In this document: positions 1 through 12,547 of the stretch, one piece after another | How positions within the stretch are numbered: position 1 is the stretch's first letter | How the letters are laid out: each line of letters begins with the position of its first letter | Origin: Lasioglossum baleicum | Lineage: Eukaryota > Arthropoda > Insecta > Hymenoptera > Halictidae | Length of the DNA stretch: 64,000 nucleotides | Direction of reading: 5' to 3' | NCBI RefSeq assembly: GCF_051020765.1 | Contig: NC_134934.1 | Span: forward strand, 4,898,001-4,962,000 | Notes under the pieces: generated by a model | Told to the model about the DNA's origin: nothing | Database searches by the model: none | The model's input: only the letters and a program-made list of their open reading frames with translations | Translations under genes and position numbers: made by a program

Positions 1-349
1 AACTTGTCCCACAACTCGAACCGTTTTACATCGAATGAAAAGACCATAGAAAGATTTACAACGGGACGCGATCTCGGTTCTTGCTCGGTCGGGTCTGACT
101 CTGGCGGGAGGGAAAACGATCTAAGCCAGACCAGGGCGAGCCGCAAGACCCGAATAATTAGCCTGCGCCGCGACAAACAGTATTATCGTCGGTGCCCGAT
201 ATTATTCCATTATCTTACGGCGACTATGTGCTTAACGATTAATAAAATATCTGCGCTGCTGGAGTATCTCTCCTCGATATCGAATAGTTTCGTGCCAGAC
301 ATCGTCGAGACCATCGATCTACTTCCACCCGGTGAACCAGAACGGAACT

Positions 350-397
350 GTGAACGTGAGCGTGAACGTGAGCGTGAACGTGAACGTGAACGTGAAC
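350..397. repeat. Hexanucleotide microsatellite (GTGAAC/GTGAGC)n
   Basis: About eight tandem copies of a six-base unit alternating between GTGAAC and GTGAGC. The six-base period keeps all three frames open on both strands, which explains the overlapping short ORFs here; none is likely to be a gene. Confidence 0.85.
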
Positions 398-1028
398 AAA
401 ACCATCGGAGTTACAGTGTTCCCAAATCTTTTTGAAGAACACTTCAAAAAGTCAAAGCGAATAGCAAAGAGCGATTCGAAGAACGAAGACGCGGCGAACA
501 AACGAACGAAAGCCCGCTACGAAACGAACACGTCAAATCGCTCGCGCGACCGGAAAACGCGTGCGTAAGGATAGGCGAACGAAATAACCGCTCGCGGACA
601 AACCACGACGAGTCCACAAGTGTTGTCGACCGAATCGAACGTAAAACACAAGTGTTTCGTTTCGACGGTACGCGTGCTACCGGGCGGACGGGCCCTGTTA
701 CGTCTTACTGCTTTCCAAATACTGCGCTATTCGTTCTGCCCGTCTCGCCTCGTCTCGCCACGCCTCGCGCCACGCATCGTTTCGTCGTCTCGTCGTCTCC
801 TATTCTCGAGCGTTGCGATTCTCCTTTTTTCATTCGGTTATCAATTGGTTTTTCGTGTTCGTTACGTTCCACGATTTTCCACTATTCCGCGACGTCTATT
901 TCCTGTTTGCGACAAAAATCCTGCACGCATTCTTTTCAATTTCATTCCGATCGTTGCGTTATCAGTTTTTTTACTTTCTCCTCCTCCTACCCTCTACCTC
1001 TCCCCTCTCTCACTCTTTCTCTTTCCCT

Positions 1029-1077
1029 CTATCTGTATCTATATCTGCATCTGTATCTGTATCTGAATCTATATCTC
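1029..1077. repeat. Hexanucleotide microsatellite (CTATAT/CTGTAT)n
   Basis: A run of degenerate six-base units (ATCTGT, ATCTAT, ATCTGC, ATCTGA) following a CT-rich tract. Non-coding simple repeat. Confidence 0.75.
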
Positions 1078-2730
1078 CTTCGCTCGCGCGTTGAATTTTT
1101 GTGATGGAATAACTGCGCTGATAGCGTTTCGCGGTTCGCGGTCCTCCGCGATATCGGTACGCGAATGAATTGTAAGAGGAGAACGACGGGTTGATGGGTC
1201 GACGGGAGAGAAAAAATAGATCGGGGTCTGAAATTGAAGAGAAGCCGGTAATAACGAAAAATCGAGACTTACCGTAACTGAAGACCGAAAAGAGGACTCT
1301 TCGGTGGGAACGAGCTACCCCTTCGATATCGGACGGCAAGCGCGATCTGTACCGCGTCGACGGTCAACGGTCGACTCGCGAGAGCTGCGCGGGTTACGTT
1401 ACGGTTCGAGAGAGTATTCGAAGATGGTACAAGGCGCGATCCGGCTTGACACAGGTGCGCAGCCAAGGTGTGTCGACGATTCGGAACGGTTGCCGCTTGC
1501 TGGCTGCTGGCTGCTGGCTGCCGCTCGACGTCTGACGCTTGCCTCCTGCCGCCTAGTAGCGTCGCACCGAAGCTTCGATTCCGCCACGGTCGCAGTCGCG
1601 GCCGCGGTCGAGTCGAGAGACCCCGTCAAATATTGACCGACTACGATTAGACGAACGACAAGCGACGAACGAGATCGCATCGCGCGTCGATCCCGTCGAT
1701 CTCGTTCTTCTTTCTGTTCGCCGGTCGCCATCTTGGTACCGACCGCGCTATCTCGATCAATCCGACTATTCCTCCACGCCCCCATCGATGGGGTGGCTAC
1801 CCTCCTCCATATAGTCCCCTTTCAACTTTCAGCCAATCCTCGCGGCTTTCCTCCCTTCGCTTTGCTTTGCTCCCCTTTCCCCTCCCTTCTCTTCGCTCCC
1901 CTTCGCAACCATCCCGTTATCTCTGTTCTCGCTCGCATTTCCCTCCCCGCCGAAACGAAGGAGAGCCTCGGGATTTATTGCTCGGTCTTGGGAAGGTATT
2001 TTCCTGAGAACGGAGAACCGTCACCGACTCGGGATCGGTTTACTTTTCACCGTGGCGAACGAGATATACACCCAGCAACTAAGTAGGTGTACTCGTATAC
2101 GGAGCGTGCGCATCGCGTTATCGTTGAAAACAGCGGGAGAAGAGCCAAGCTCGGCTCGAGAGCACAGGGTGTCGTCATACTTACAGAGCACACACGGGAT
2201 TCCACCGATAAGACGGTCAGGTGAGACACGGTCGTAACATCGGTAACAACGGGTAACAACGGTTGAACGAGAACCGTAACGAGATCCTGTGCTCGCATAG
2301 TTTTGCTTGCACGTTCGTCCGTTTTTTCCGTGTTCTCGCCAGCCGACTTTTTCCTCTTTGCGAAAGAATCGACGTGACAGGCGAGAGGAGCGTCCGCCGA
2401 AGCGTATCGCGTCGAAGGGGAGGTGCTCGATATCCGAACCCTAACCGACTACGCCAATGTCCGCGTTCCTCGCTCTAGTCCCAACCTTTAACCGAGATTA
2501 ACCGAGATATCGCGTTATCGCCGAATATACACACAGGGTTGAAGTTTTCCTGGCCGTACACCGACTTCTCCTCGCCAGCTGGCCAGGTTCGTTGTATTCG
2601 TTTGCGTTCTCGCGGTCGCGATGGATCCCCCCCACCCACCTAAGCTTCTTTGCGTCTTCCGTCGACACCGAATGTGTTGTCCCGTGAAAGCAACGGTCAC
2701 CACTCTAATCATTTTCATTAAATATCCCTT

Positions 2731-2736
2731 TTTATT
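2731..2736 (-). terminator. srp: Candidate srp polyadenylation signal AATAAA
   Basis: The plus strand reads TTTATT, which is AATAAA on the serpent strand, about 1.2 kb beyond the stop codon. It is the clearest such hexamer downstream of the gene, but other weak signals exist and no cleavage site can be proven. Confidence 0.3.
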
Positions 2737-3962
2737 TAAAAATAACCGACTCGACGATACAGCTCACTTGACAAATGCGCAAAAAGTTTTCGCTTCGCGT
2801 CGCCTCGTACAACTCCGTTGTTTCCCGCCGATTTTCGTAGAACGACAACGATTTTCGGAAGATCCTCGTTGATCTAAACGCGGTACAATAGCCTCGATAA
2901 CGTTCTGAACGCGCATGCCCGTTCCTCGCTGTATTCGAAGACCGTGACGCTCACCGTGGTCCCACAGAGACAGTAAATGTAATTATTTATCAAGCATGCC
3001 AGCTTACCGAACTAATTACGCTTAAAGTTTACGTTGAATATGTAATTTGTTATCGTATATTTACAAAGGACACCGAGCGCGTATCATTTCCACCGCGTTC
3101 GTCGATCGATGGGGCGCGAACGTAGGCGGCAGCAAGATCCAACGTATCGAAACAAGTTCCATCTAGCTACCATCTCAACGAGCACGCGTTCGAGATTATT
3201 CCACGCGAAGGATACAGTCTACGCACACATGCACCCACATGCACCCGCGCACACACGATCAATCTCACACATCGCGTACGCATACCGCATACGCACACTC
3301 TAAAATAAACACACACGCACACGACCGTCGCGCGACAGTATTATTTACAACGAGTCTTTTCAATTTTTACAAGCTCGCTAGCCGTCAACGTCGGAAGCGT
3401 GGATCTTCGATTTCCTCGATCACACAAATGGTTCCAACACACAACTCGGTCCGCGAACGTTCCTCTTCGAAACGATCAGACGAGGTCCAACGCGACTCGA
3501 TCCGTTCTCGATCGTCTATACCGATTCCTCAAGATCGTTCTACAGGAGTCATTCCTGTACAAATCGATCGCCGATTCTCGCAGTGTATCTCGCTCCCGGC
3601 TAAAACACGATTTATCCTCGAAATCGATTGCACTTGCCTACGTTTATGATTCCATCGTGGAAATAAACCGAACAGTGTCCATTCGGATAAGGACGACATA
3701 TTCCTACGCGGATAAAACGAGAGATAGGCAAGCAACGGTATCGCTATTTACATAATCGAACGAAAAACGATCGGAGACGTTACTGGCGGAGTACGTCTTT
3801 CTTTGGTTGCAGTTTTTGTTTGTCTTCGATACCTTCGCAAACGGGACGAAGCAGAACGGGAACGAGAACGAAATCGAGATCGAAAACGAGATTGAAAATG
3901 AAATAAGTCAGGTTCCTGTTTCGGAGTTCGCGCAGCTGAGTCCTCGCGAAAAAGAACAACCC

Positions 3963-4324
3963 TTAGGAGGATATGGAAACTACCGTTGGTCTGTCCAGGT
4001 GACCGTTGTCGATGATCATTTTCGCGGCTGCTGCGGAAGGCGAGGAATTTTCGAGAGTAACGATATGAGGGGTAGCGAGTTGGTGATGATCCGGCGATCG
4101 GTTCGCGCAAGGTGACGGACACTCCACTTTCGGCGAATGCGTCTCGAGAAGTTGCGGATGCTGATGCTGTTGTTGGTGTTGCTGGTGCTGCTGATGTTGC
4201 TGCTGCTGTTGCATTATGTCGTAGTACATTCCGGGACTTGCTGGTTGGTACGTAACGATCCGACCGGATGGCTGGGGATTAGGGTAAAGCGTGCTGCCGT
4301 AACAAATTTGCACACCGTACGTAT
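3963..4324 (-). CDS. srp: srp last coding exon
   Basis: The acceptor is ...CTTGACAG with the exon starting at 4324. The two leading bases AT complete the codon begun by the G at 5160. It encodes about 120 residues: a Tyr/Pro-rich stretch (STLYPNPQPSGRIVTYQP), a poly-Gln/His run from CAG/CAC codons (about 4160-4210), then a Ser/Pro-rich end with the C-terminus RPTVVSISS and TAA at 3965-3963. Low-complexity composition fits an activation region. No known domain is seen. Confidence 0.8.
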
Positions 4325-5620
4325 CTGTCAAGGATAAACGTGAAATCATTAAGTCATTAAGTGAAATCGCTAAGGCAGTAGACTCCGTTTCTCCAGTATT
4401 GCAAGGGCGCCTTCCCATTTCTCGATAATGCAAAGATGGGGGTTTTTCAGTAGTGGAAAGCGCTAGACAACATATCAATCTAGGCTGCGATCGTCCCCAA
4501 AAATCCTACTTTTACGTTTACCAGGCGTAACTTGCATTATTCGGCAGCGTGTAGCTGTCGCAGCTTTATGAAGAAATTTGTATATTGAACAAATTACGCC
4601 TCGTAAACGTAAAAGTAGAACTTCTGAAGGCGATTACGGCCTAGAATCTAATCTTTTTCACATTGTGCAGCAAACCAATTGTTCTAACCTCTCGAAAAAG
4701 TTCACGAATTGTATGATCCATTATTAAATATTACACTGTATCTATTTTCATAAAGCTGCGACAGCTACACGCTGCCGAATAATGCAAATTACGCCTCGTA
4801 AACGTAAAAGTAGGATTTTTAAGGGCGATCGCTGTCTAGATTGATCCTTTATCTAGCGCTTTTCACTACTGAAGAAGCCCATTTTTAGCATTATTGAGAA
4901 ATGAGAAGGCGTAGCCCGCACCCTTGCAATGCTGAAAACGAGAGTCTACAGTACAGTAATGATTTAATGCGTTAAACAATATATATTTCATAACAAGTTT
5001 AAGACTGTAGAATATATTCCCACCAAAAGAATGAGTATTATAGAAGATGCAGTACACAACAAAGCAAATGGCCTGAATGAAAAATCGAGCAAAATCGACT
5101 TGGCACGGAACGCGTTAATCGGTATTGGCTCTGCCTAACGTAACAACCTGACTACTTACCGGGTTCCATTTTTAAACTATTGTTGTTGTTATTGTTGTTG
5201 TTGGTACTATTGTTGTTATTATTGCTACTGTTGTTGTTTGCGCAGGGAGGGGCGGAACCTGAAAGGGGTGTATCCGTGGACTTCATGCCACCCTTCGGCT
5301 TTCTCTTTCGCGTCTGAATGGTATCCTTCTTCATGTTAGGAGGTCTAGTTATGCCATGCAACTTGTAATATAGACCGCAAGCGTTACAAACCGGTTCACC
5401 CATGGTATTGCGTCGCCAAAGTGACGTTACCGTTGATTGACAGTTGCTGCAGACAGTGCCGACGCGTCTTGAAGCGGACTGTGAAAACACGAAATTCTCT
5501 TAAAACGTGTCTTCCGAGCTTTCTGCGTCGCGTCGTTGAGATTAACAGCGTGACGGAAACAAAAACAAAAGCAGAGATAGAGAGAAAGATACAAAGAGAA
5601 AGACACACACACGCACAAGC

Positions 5621-5674
<54 letters not shown>

Positions 5675-8600
5675 AGAAGAAGAAGGTCAAATTGGGAGCA
5701 AGAACATCGAACAACGTAAGAACGGTCAGGAGAAAAACTTATTCGCTAAGCAAAGATTCAACTTGAAAGATTTCGTTGCACGAAATAGCGTATACACAGT
5801 ATATTCCAGCATGAAATCACGGTAGCCTGTAAAAGACCGTTTTCGTCGGTGAATCGCGCAAACGCGTTCGTTTCTAGCAAAATTACAATTGTTTCCAGGC
5901 TATGCATGATTTCAAAGAGGAAATCCTGATCGTACCATGGGTATAGTGGCACCTTGGAGCTACGACAAACGTTCTAGAAGAAGTTGCCGTCACGAACACT
6001 AGTCGACGATGAGAAACGCGCGTCGTTGGTCTTCTCTGAGCTTTCGGGAAGTGTGTAGCGGAGAACGACGAAAGATGGATAAAAGAAGGAGCCACGGTGA
6101 GATCGAATTACAGGTGGACAAGTATCGACAACGAATTGACGAATTATGGCACGCCAGGACTCGAGGACTGTTTCGGAAGAACCAGAAGAGGAGAAATAAT
6201 AGGAGAGACAGAGAGGTAATGCAAGAGACAAAGAGAAAGAACACGAGGAAGAAAAGGGAAGAAGAGAGGAAGACGAGAGAAAGAGAGAAAGTGAGCGCGC
6301 GCGCAAGCAAGAGATACAGAGAGAGAGAAAGAGAATGATAATGAGCAGAGTTGGGGGGAAACACCTACCAAACGGCGGCTCGATTTCTCCTCGAAGGCGC
6401 GACGGGCGCCACTATACCCACAGTAGCCTTTGTAGAAATCCGCCTGGTCCGCCACTGAAACAGAGACAGGATGCCAAACGTTAGGGGTGTTCTCTTTGCT
6501 TTGGCACTCGTATGTACGTGCGCGCGGTTGGCGTTCATTGGTTTGCCTTTCGATCGAATGCGCGCGCGCGATTCGGCTCTCGGTCAATCCAAACGGTGAT
6601 TTCTCGATCATGGTTTTCGCGTTCGACGAGAGCCGACGCTAGCCGACGCGAGTGCAAGGCAGGCGCACAGAGCTAAATGGCTAATTGGTAAAATTGGCCA
6701 AGTTACAATTTGGGCGACGGGCAACGGGGAAAAGGCGTAAGGCGAATTTCCACACAGGCTCCTGTATCGTGTAACCGTATGTATCTCGAAACCGTTCGGT
6801 TCGATGTTTCTCCTTGGAAAAAAGCCCGAAAAATCCCGCAAAGCCTAAAAGCCGTTCCGGGAAAGAGAAGGACTGTGGAAAGGCAGCGTAGATTCGCCGC
6901 AAAACGAAGGACCCGCGGTCGATCGCTCGCGCGACCATTCCGCTTCCTTCCTTTCTTACCAATCGACGCGGCTGCTTGACCAAGGGCCGATTCATGCCGT
7001 TCATCTTGTTGTAGAGACCGCATGCGTTGCAGAGGTAATGGCCGGTACCGTCCCGTCGCCACAGTGGAGTAGAAACTGCGCCGCAATTCACGCACTCGCG
7101 GCCATCCGTAAAGTATTCCGTCCCGATGTTGTGCACTGTGCACGGTTTCGTATACTTTCAAACATGCCTGCCTTTGCAGTCTTTCGGTAGGGACAAATTC
7201 AACACGGTTACAGTAGGGCGAGGGGGCTGCGATGATGGACAGGAACCGGGATCGATCGCAAACCATTAGAACAGGAGATGTACTAGGTATACTACTAGGT
7301 CAGGCATGTCAAACACGCGGGCCGCACGCGGTCTATATGGTTTTTTAACCTTCGACAACATTGGAGTTCTTAAAATTATAAATAGACAGCGGAATAGACA
7401 GCATTTATGACAAAAATCGGCAGGCGTAATTGCAAATAGTACAAATATTAGAAGAATTTAACAATACCGTTATATTATTTTGAACCTACCAAACGTATTA
7501 AGAGAGAGAAGATAAACTTCTAATGTTTATTTTTCATAAAGACCCGCTGTATGATTTTAAATATATGTATACGTGTGTCGGATAGATCGATCTGTTTAAA
7601 GTCTGATTTTCGAGAGTTGAGACCCGATGTGCACAGTGGCTTATGGCCAATAGGTCTCAACTCTCGAAAATCAGACTGCAGATATATGAAAAATTTAATT
7701 TAATTCAAAAAATGTGTGTCTTCTTTATTTATAATACTTGACGAGACCGTTGGTGGCACACGAGTTCGACATGCCTGTGCTGAGTACGTAGTAGATACGG
7801 TAGGTACAGGAGCAACGGGGAGAGATGGACACGACATCATGGTAAAATAATGTCTCCTGGGAAATCGAAACGAACGTCTTCGTCGCTTAACGTTTCGTTT
7901 GTGCAATGTTCACAGGGAGTAGCGTCGTCGAGGCTACGACGCTCCGAGGCGAAGACCGACAAACCTCGGGCAGAATTGTTATCGCGTCGCGGAGGTATTC
8001 CCCGCAGGCTATAACATAGAGTATCGATAGTTTCGTTTTCGGTAGTTTTCCGACGTCGTCGTTCTCGAACTACTCCGGCTTCCAGAAACGTTTGTGCAAA
8101 CTCTCGACGAGTTTTTTCCGTACGGTCGGAGCAGGAAGGACGCAGGAAACGCGGCAAACAGCGACAAACGCGACAGAGGATGTAGAGGGACACGACGTTA
8201 TCAGAATTTCCGGAGTTCAACGATAATAATAGCCAGCTCGTGATCCTCGCGTACGCAAAACCGGACTGGCAATGGAAATGGAAATGTAAATGGAAACGGG
8301 AACGTTACCGTTTTCTCGACATACGAGGGTCGAGGGTCGTCTGAAAAGTTTTGAGCCTCAACATGAAGATGACATTACCCGTCAAAACCATTCTGGAACT
8401 ACAACGTAATATGCTTTGAAAGATGCCAGTGAAAATTTCAGGCATTTCGGACGATCAATCGTTGTTTGGCAGTCGTTTGCGTCAGGCGATGTCAGTGTTT
8501 TCGTAAAGAAAGTGCTGTTCCATCAAGACAACGCACCTGCTCACACTTCGGCGGTCGCCATGGCCAAAATTCAAGAATTGCACTTCGAATTGGTTGACCA

Positions 8601-9351
8601 CCCACCGTATTTACCGGATCTGGCCCCCAGAAACTTTTCCCTGTTTCCTAAGCTTAATGTTTCGCTTGGAGAACAGAGATTTTCATCGAACGAGGAGGTC
8701 ATCGCATACGTGAACGCCTATTTTACGGAGCAAGACGCCAACTACTATTTGAAAGGGTTGAAAAGGTTAGAACATCGCTGGGAAAAGTGGATTGTGACTT
8801 GAGGCAGTGAACTCGTTTTTCCAGGATTGCAAGGGTCCGGGATGTGCGTTTCATTTCTCAATAATGCAAACATGGGGTTTTTTCAGTAGTGAAAGACTCT
8901 AGATAAAAGATCAATCTAGTTCGCAATCGCTCCGGAAAGTCCTATTTTAATTTGCGTTATTCATGAGCATACAGCTGCGACAGCTACACCCGTAGTATAC
9001 CCGTTATTTACGAGCTGAACTAAACTCGATTCGATTGCTCGAGCCGAGTCAAGCGTTTGATTTTTCCGAGCTACTTGAAATCGTCGGACTGTTCGAAAAA
9101 ATGCGAGGTACTTGAAAAAATCAAACGGCTCGAATATTCGAGCCCTAGTAAAACTTCGTTCTACTCGAAACTGAATTCTCAGCTCGAACAGATCTTTAGC
9201 TTTAGAGTTACCGCGCGTAACACACGTAGTTGACCGTGCAGAACACAGGCTGTTTGACAAGAATCGCGACTTTACTGTATTCGAGTAATTGGAAAAATTT
9301 CGAGCTAAAAATTCATTTTCAAGTAGATCGAAGTTTTACGAGGGGATCGGA

Positions 9352-9382
<31 letters not shown>

Positions 9383-12300
9383 TATTATGCACGGACCGAG
9401 GTCCATTTACAATAGAATAAAGACTTCACATAAATTACTAAGAAAGGACATGCATAAAAGAAAAAAAAGCTATTGGTATAAAGGTACTGATATTATGAGT
9501 TAATTCTGCGTAATTTTTTAATTCGAGCCGTTTGACTTTTTCAAGTAGTTTGAAGTAGTTCGCATTTTTTTTCATACAGTTCGTCGATTTCAAGTAGCTC
9601 GAAAAATTCAAACGCTCGACTCGGCTCGAAATTCGAGTACTCGCACACCCCTACAAATAACGCCTCGTAAACGTAAAAATAGGACTTTTTAGGGAGATCG
9701 CGGTCTGGATTGATCTTTTATCTCGATTTTGACAACTGAAAAGCCCCATCTTTGCATTATTGAGAAATGAGAACGCGCATCCCGCACCCTTGCAATCCTG
9801 GAAATGAGTCTACCCCCTTGAAAGGAGACTATGTTGAAAAATAAAACTTGATTTGACCGAGATAACACTTGTTTCCATGTTGGGCTCAAAACTTTTCAGA
9901 CGACCCTCGTACGCAGCGCGGCGTACGCGATGTACCTTCCGCGATTTCCTCGAGTTGCCTCGGTGAACTCGATGATTGGGGTCGACGCCGATGAGAAATA
10001 CGCGTGCTTTCGTCTCGCGTTACTCGGTCGCAGGCAAGCGGACACGACGCGAGTCGAAACAGAACGAGAAAGAGAGGAAAAGAAGAAAGAGGAGAAGAAA
10101 GAAAAGACGAAGAGAGGTCGGCGTACGGCGGTCGCGCATCCGGCAGAAACAAGGCTGGGAGGCAATCGGATATCGCGTATAAGCAAGCAACGGACTCGCT
10201 GACGGCGACGCGACGCGACGGTTTAGCGAACGGCGTCCATTGGACGGATTCGAAACCGAAGAAACGAGTACCGTCGCTCGTCGTTTCGAGAAGCAACGAT
10301 GGGATTCTTCGCAACCGAATATTCAGCCGACGACGTCCGACGAATATGACGAAGCAACGAGGAATGAGAATAGGAGAGTCGAATTACCTTGTCGGAGGCA
10401 AGAGGAACGGAGAGAGCGAGTCGTACACAGACGAGGGTCGAACTTGGAAGTGGCGTCGCGATGCTAAAAGATGCGAGGAGGGACTCGATGTATACAAGAC
10501 CGAGTTACGAGGAATGTTGGCACGCACGCAGACGCAGGGAAACGGTGGGACATCGAAGATGGAGATGGAGTCGGAGCCAAAGCAGAGGGAAAGAGAGCGA
10601 TAGTAAGCGAAGAGGACGAGGAAAGATAGGGCAGGATGCGGACCTACGATAAGAGAACTCTCGGTACGAAGCGGGGACAAGAAAAGGTCAGGGGATAAAA
10701 GAGAATCCTGCAAACGTGGGACGACGATGCGCGGCTGGCCGGGTACCAAGCGCCGAAAATCAACTTCGAATATCAAATTCGAAAAAAAGAAACTATGGTA
10801 CTTACTAGAGATCGTGGTTTCGAACGTGTACGAAAGTAGACGTGAACCGTGTATGTAGTACGAATTTAAATCCGTCCGACACGTTCGATCGAAAAACGAT
10901 AACGCATCAGTTATCGGACTCGAACGTATCCGCAGATCCGTGTACACGGGTCTGTATTCTCACGGATCCTTAAATCCTTAGTAGGCGTGAAACAGTCATC
11001 TCTAGTACTTACTCGATTTATCGAGAAACAAAATGACGCACGCTAATTCGATGTACGCATAGACATATAGAGATAGACTGCGCGGCCTGTACGAAGCGCT
11101 GAAGCTCACAATGGCGGCAAAAAACAAAAATAAAACATCAATAAATACATCAATTGGAAAGAGAGCGCTATGGACCCCGGCTAATGCTCTCTCTCTCACT
11201 CTTTGTACCGCGCGCCGCCATTGTGGGCTTCAACTCGCCCATAAGACGGCGCAGTCTATCTCTATATGTCTATGGATGTACGCCAGATATTTTGATTCCG
11301 AAGTTACGGTGAAAATGGAAAAACGTCGCGACGGTGCTAGCGCGCGCGTAAAGCACAGCTTGCCTGTAACTAATTGTAAATCAGAGACGCGCACGACAGC
11401 CACTCGAAACGACGACGATGCGCTAAGAGAGCCGCGTACCCGGCACACTCTGTTTGCCTCTCGTCTCTTGGCCCTCGACCGGCAAAGAAAGCAGTGGGAT
11501 ACGGAAACCGCAGACGCCCGATGCATTCACAAAAGATTCACCGCCGACGAGTGTTTCGGACAGACGGAGATGTCTGTCAATGCGATGGCACTACTCTTAG
11601 TTTGGGGGTTGCGGGCCGTCGAGTCTCTGGGACGTCGGGTTCTCGTCGCTCGTCTCAACGGCAGTCACGAAAACTGTTCGTCGTTCGCTTTCCATCTTTG
11701 GAGCATAAGCACGACGATCTATCCAGTTCCATTGACGAGATACGCGACGATTATCTGAATTTTCGCGCTTCCGAAACAGTCAGATACGCCGGAGATAGCC
11801 TATTATCGTTTCTCGTATATCGCGCGTAGACAAAACTAGATTAGAACCGCGCATTGTCTAGGTCAGGGTTTGCGAATATCGATGTCTTTTCTCGTTCGAC
11901 GATGCCGTACGATCGGGGAACGGTACACACGCGTCGATTGCTCGCGAACTCTCGCAGATTTCTGAATATATCTGTGTCGCCAGATCGAGGAAATCGTGGG
12001 AATACAGTTTGCCCCGTCTCTGATAACTAGATTATAACTAATCGTGTTCACTCAGTATGTTGGAGTATGCTCGTGCTGCTAGAATGGGATAGTGGAAGGG
12101 GAAAAGGAGGAGAGGACAAATCGACCAGCTTTGATCGATTCTGGCGACACTGTTGAATATCGGTGCAGCCATCATCGGTTACAGCTTCTGTCCATCTCTC
12201 TTTCTCGGTCCTGGCATACCGGCCGATTCGACGAGTTTCACGAGCAACCCGGCAAGAGGAAATCGATCGAATGAATCCTTTACTCGTTATTTATGACTAG

Positions 12301-12516
12301 TGAAACACGACCCGACGGTCTTCGTGCGCGATCGCGTTTCTTCGAATCGTTTAGGATTTATCGCGTTACGAAGGACCGAGGGTTCGCGTCCGTAAGGCGA
12401 GACGAATCGTTCCCCGAGCGCGCGCGGTTGGACGCGACGCCCGCACCGCACCGTTTCGTTACGTCACGTTTCGAAAGGATCGAAAGAGACGCAAGAGACA
12501 AGATGGGACGAGACAG

Positions 12517-12547
<31 letters not shown>

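Larger units (their letters stand above)
1..3962. other. Non-coding flank and probable srp 3' UTR
   Basis: No convincing coding exon was seen here. Open frames exist on both strands, but they are made of low-complexity or CpG-rich sequence, resemble no family I know and lack paired splice sites. The part nearest 3962 is probably the 3' UTR of serpent, transcribed leftwards. Simple hexamer repeats occur at 350-397, 1029-1077 and 3858-3906. A CCATCTT motif near 1727-1733, in a GC-rich stretch, could belong to a promoter, but nothing links it to a gene. Confidence 0.5.
8324..9909. mobile_element. mariner element, internally deleted, with nested insertions
   Basis: Inverted ends CGAGGGTCGTCTGAAAAG (left end near 8331, right end 9892-9909) are flanked by TA at 8322-8323 and 9910-9911, as expected of Tc1/mariner target duplications. 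The left end has an extra tandem copy of the terminal CGAGGGT. Only the C-terminal part of a transposase remains; the helix-turn-helix half is missing. The 3' part is interrupted by a T1 MITE that itself carries another element. The mariner sits in an srp intron. Confidence 0.85.
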
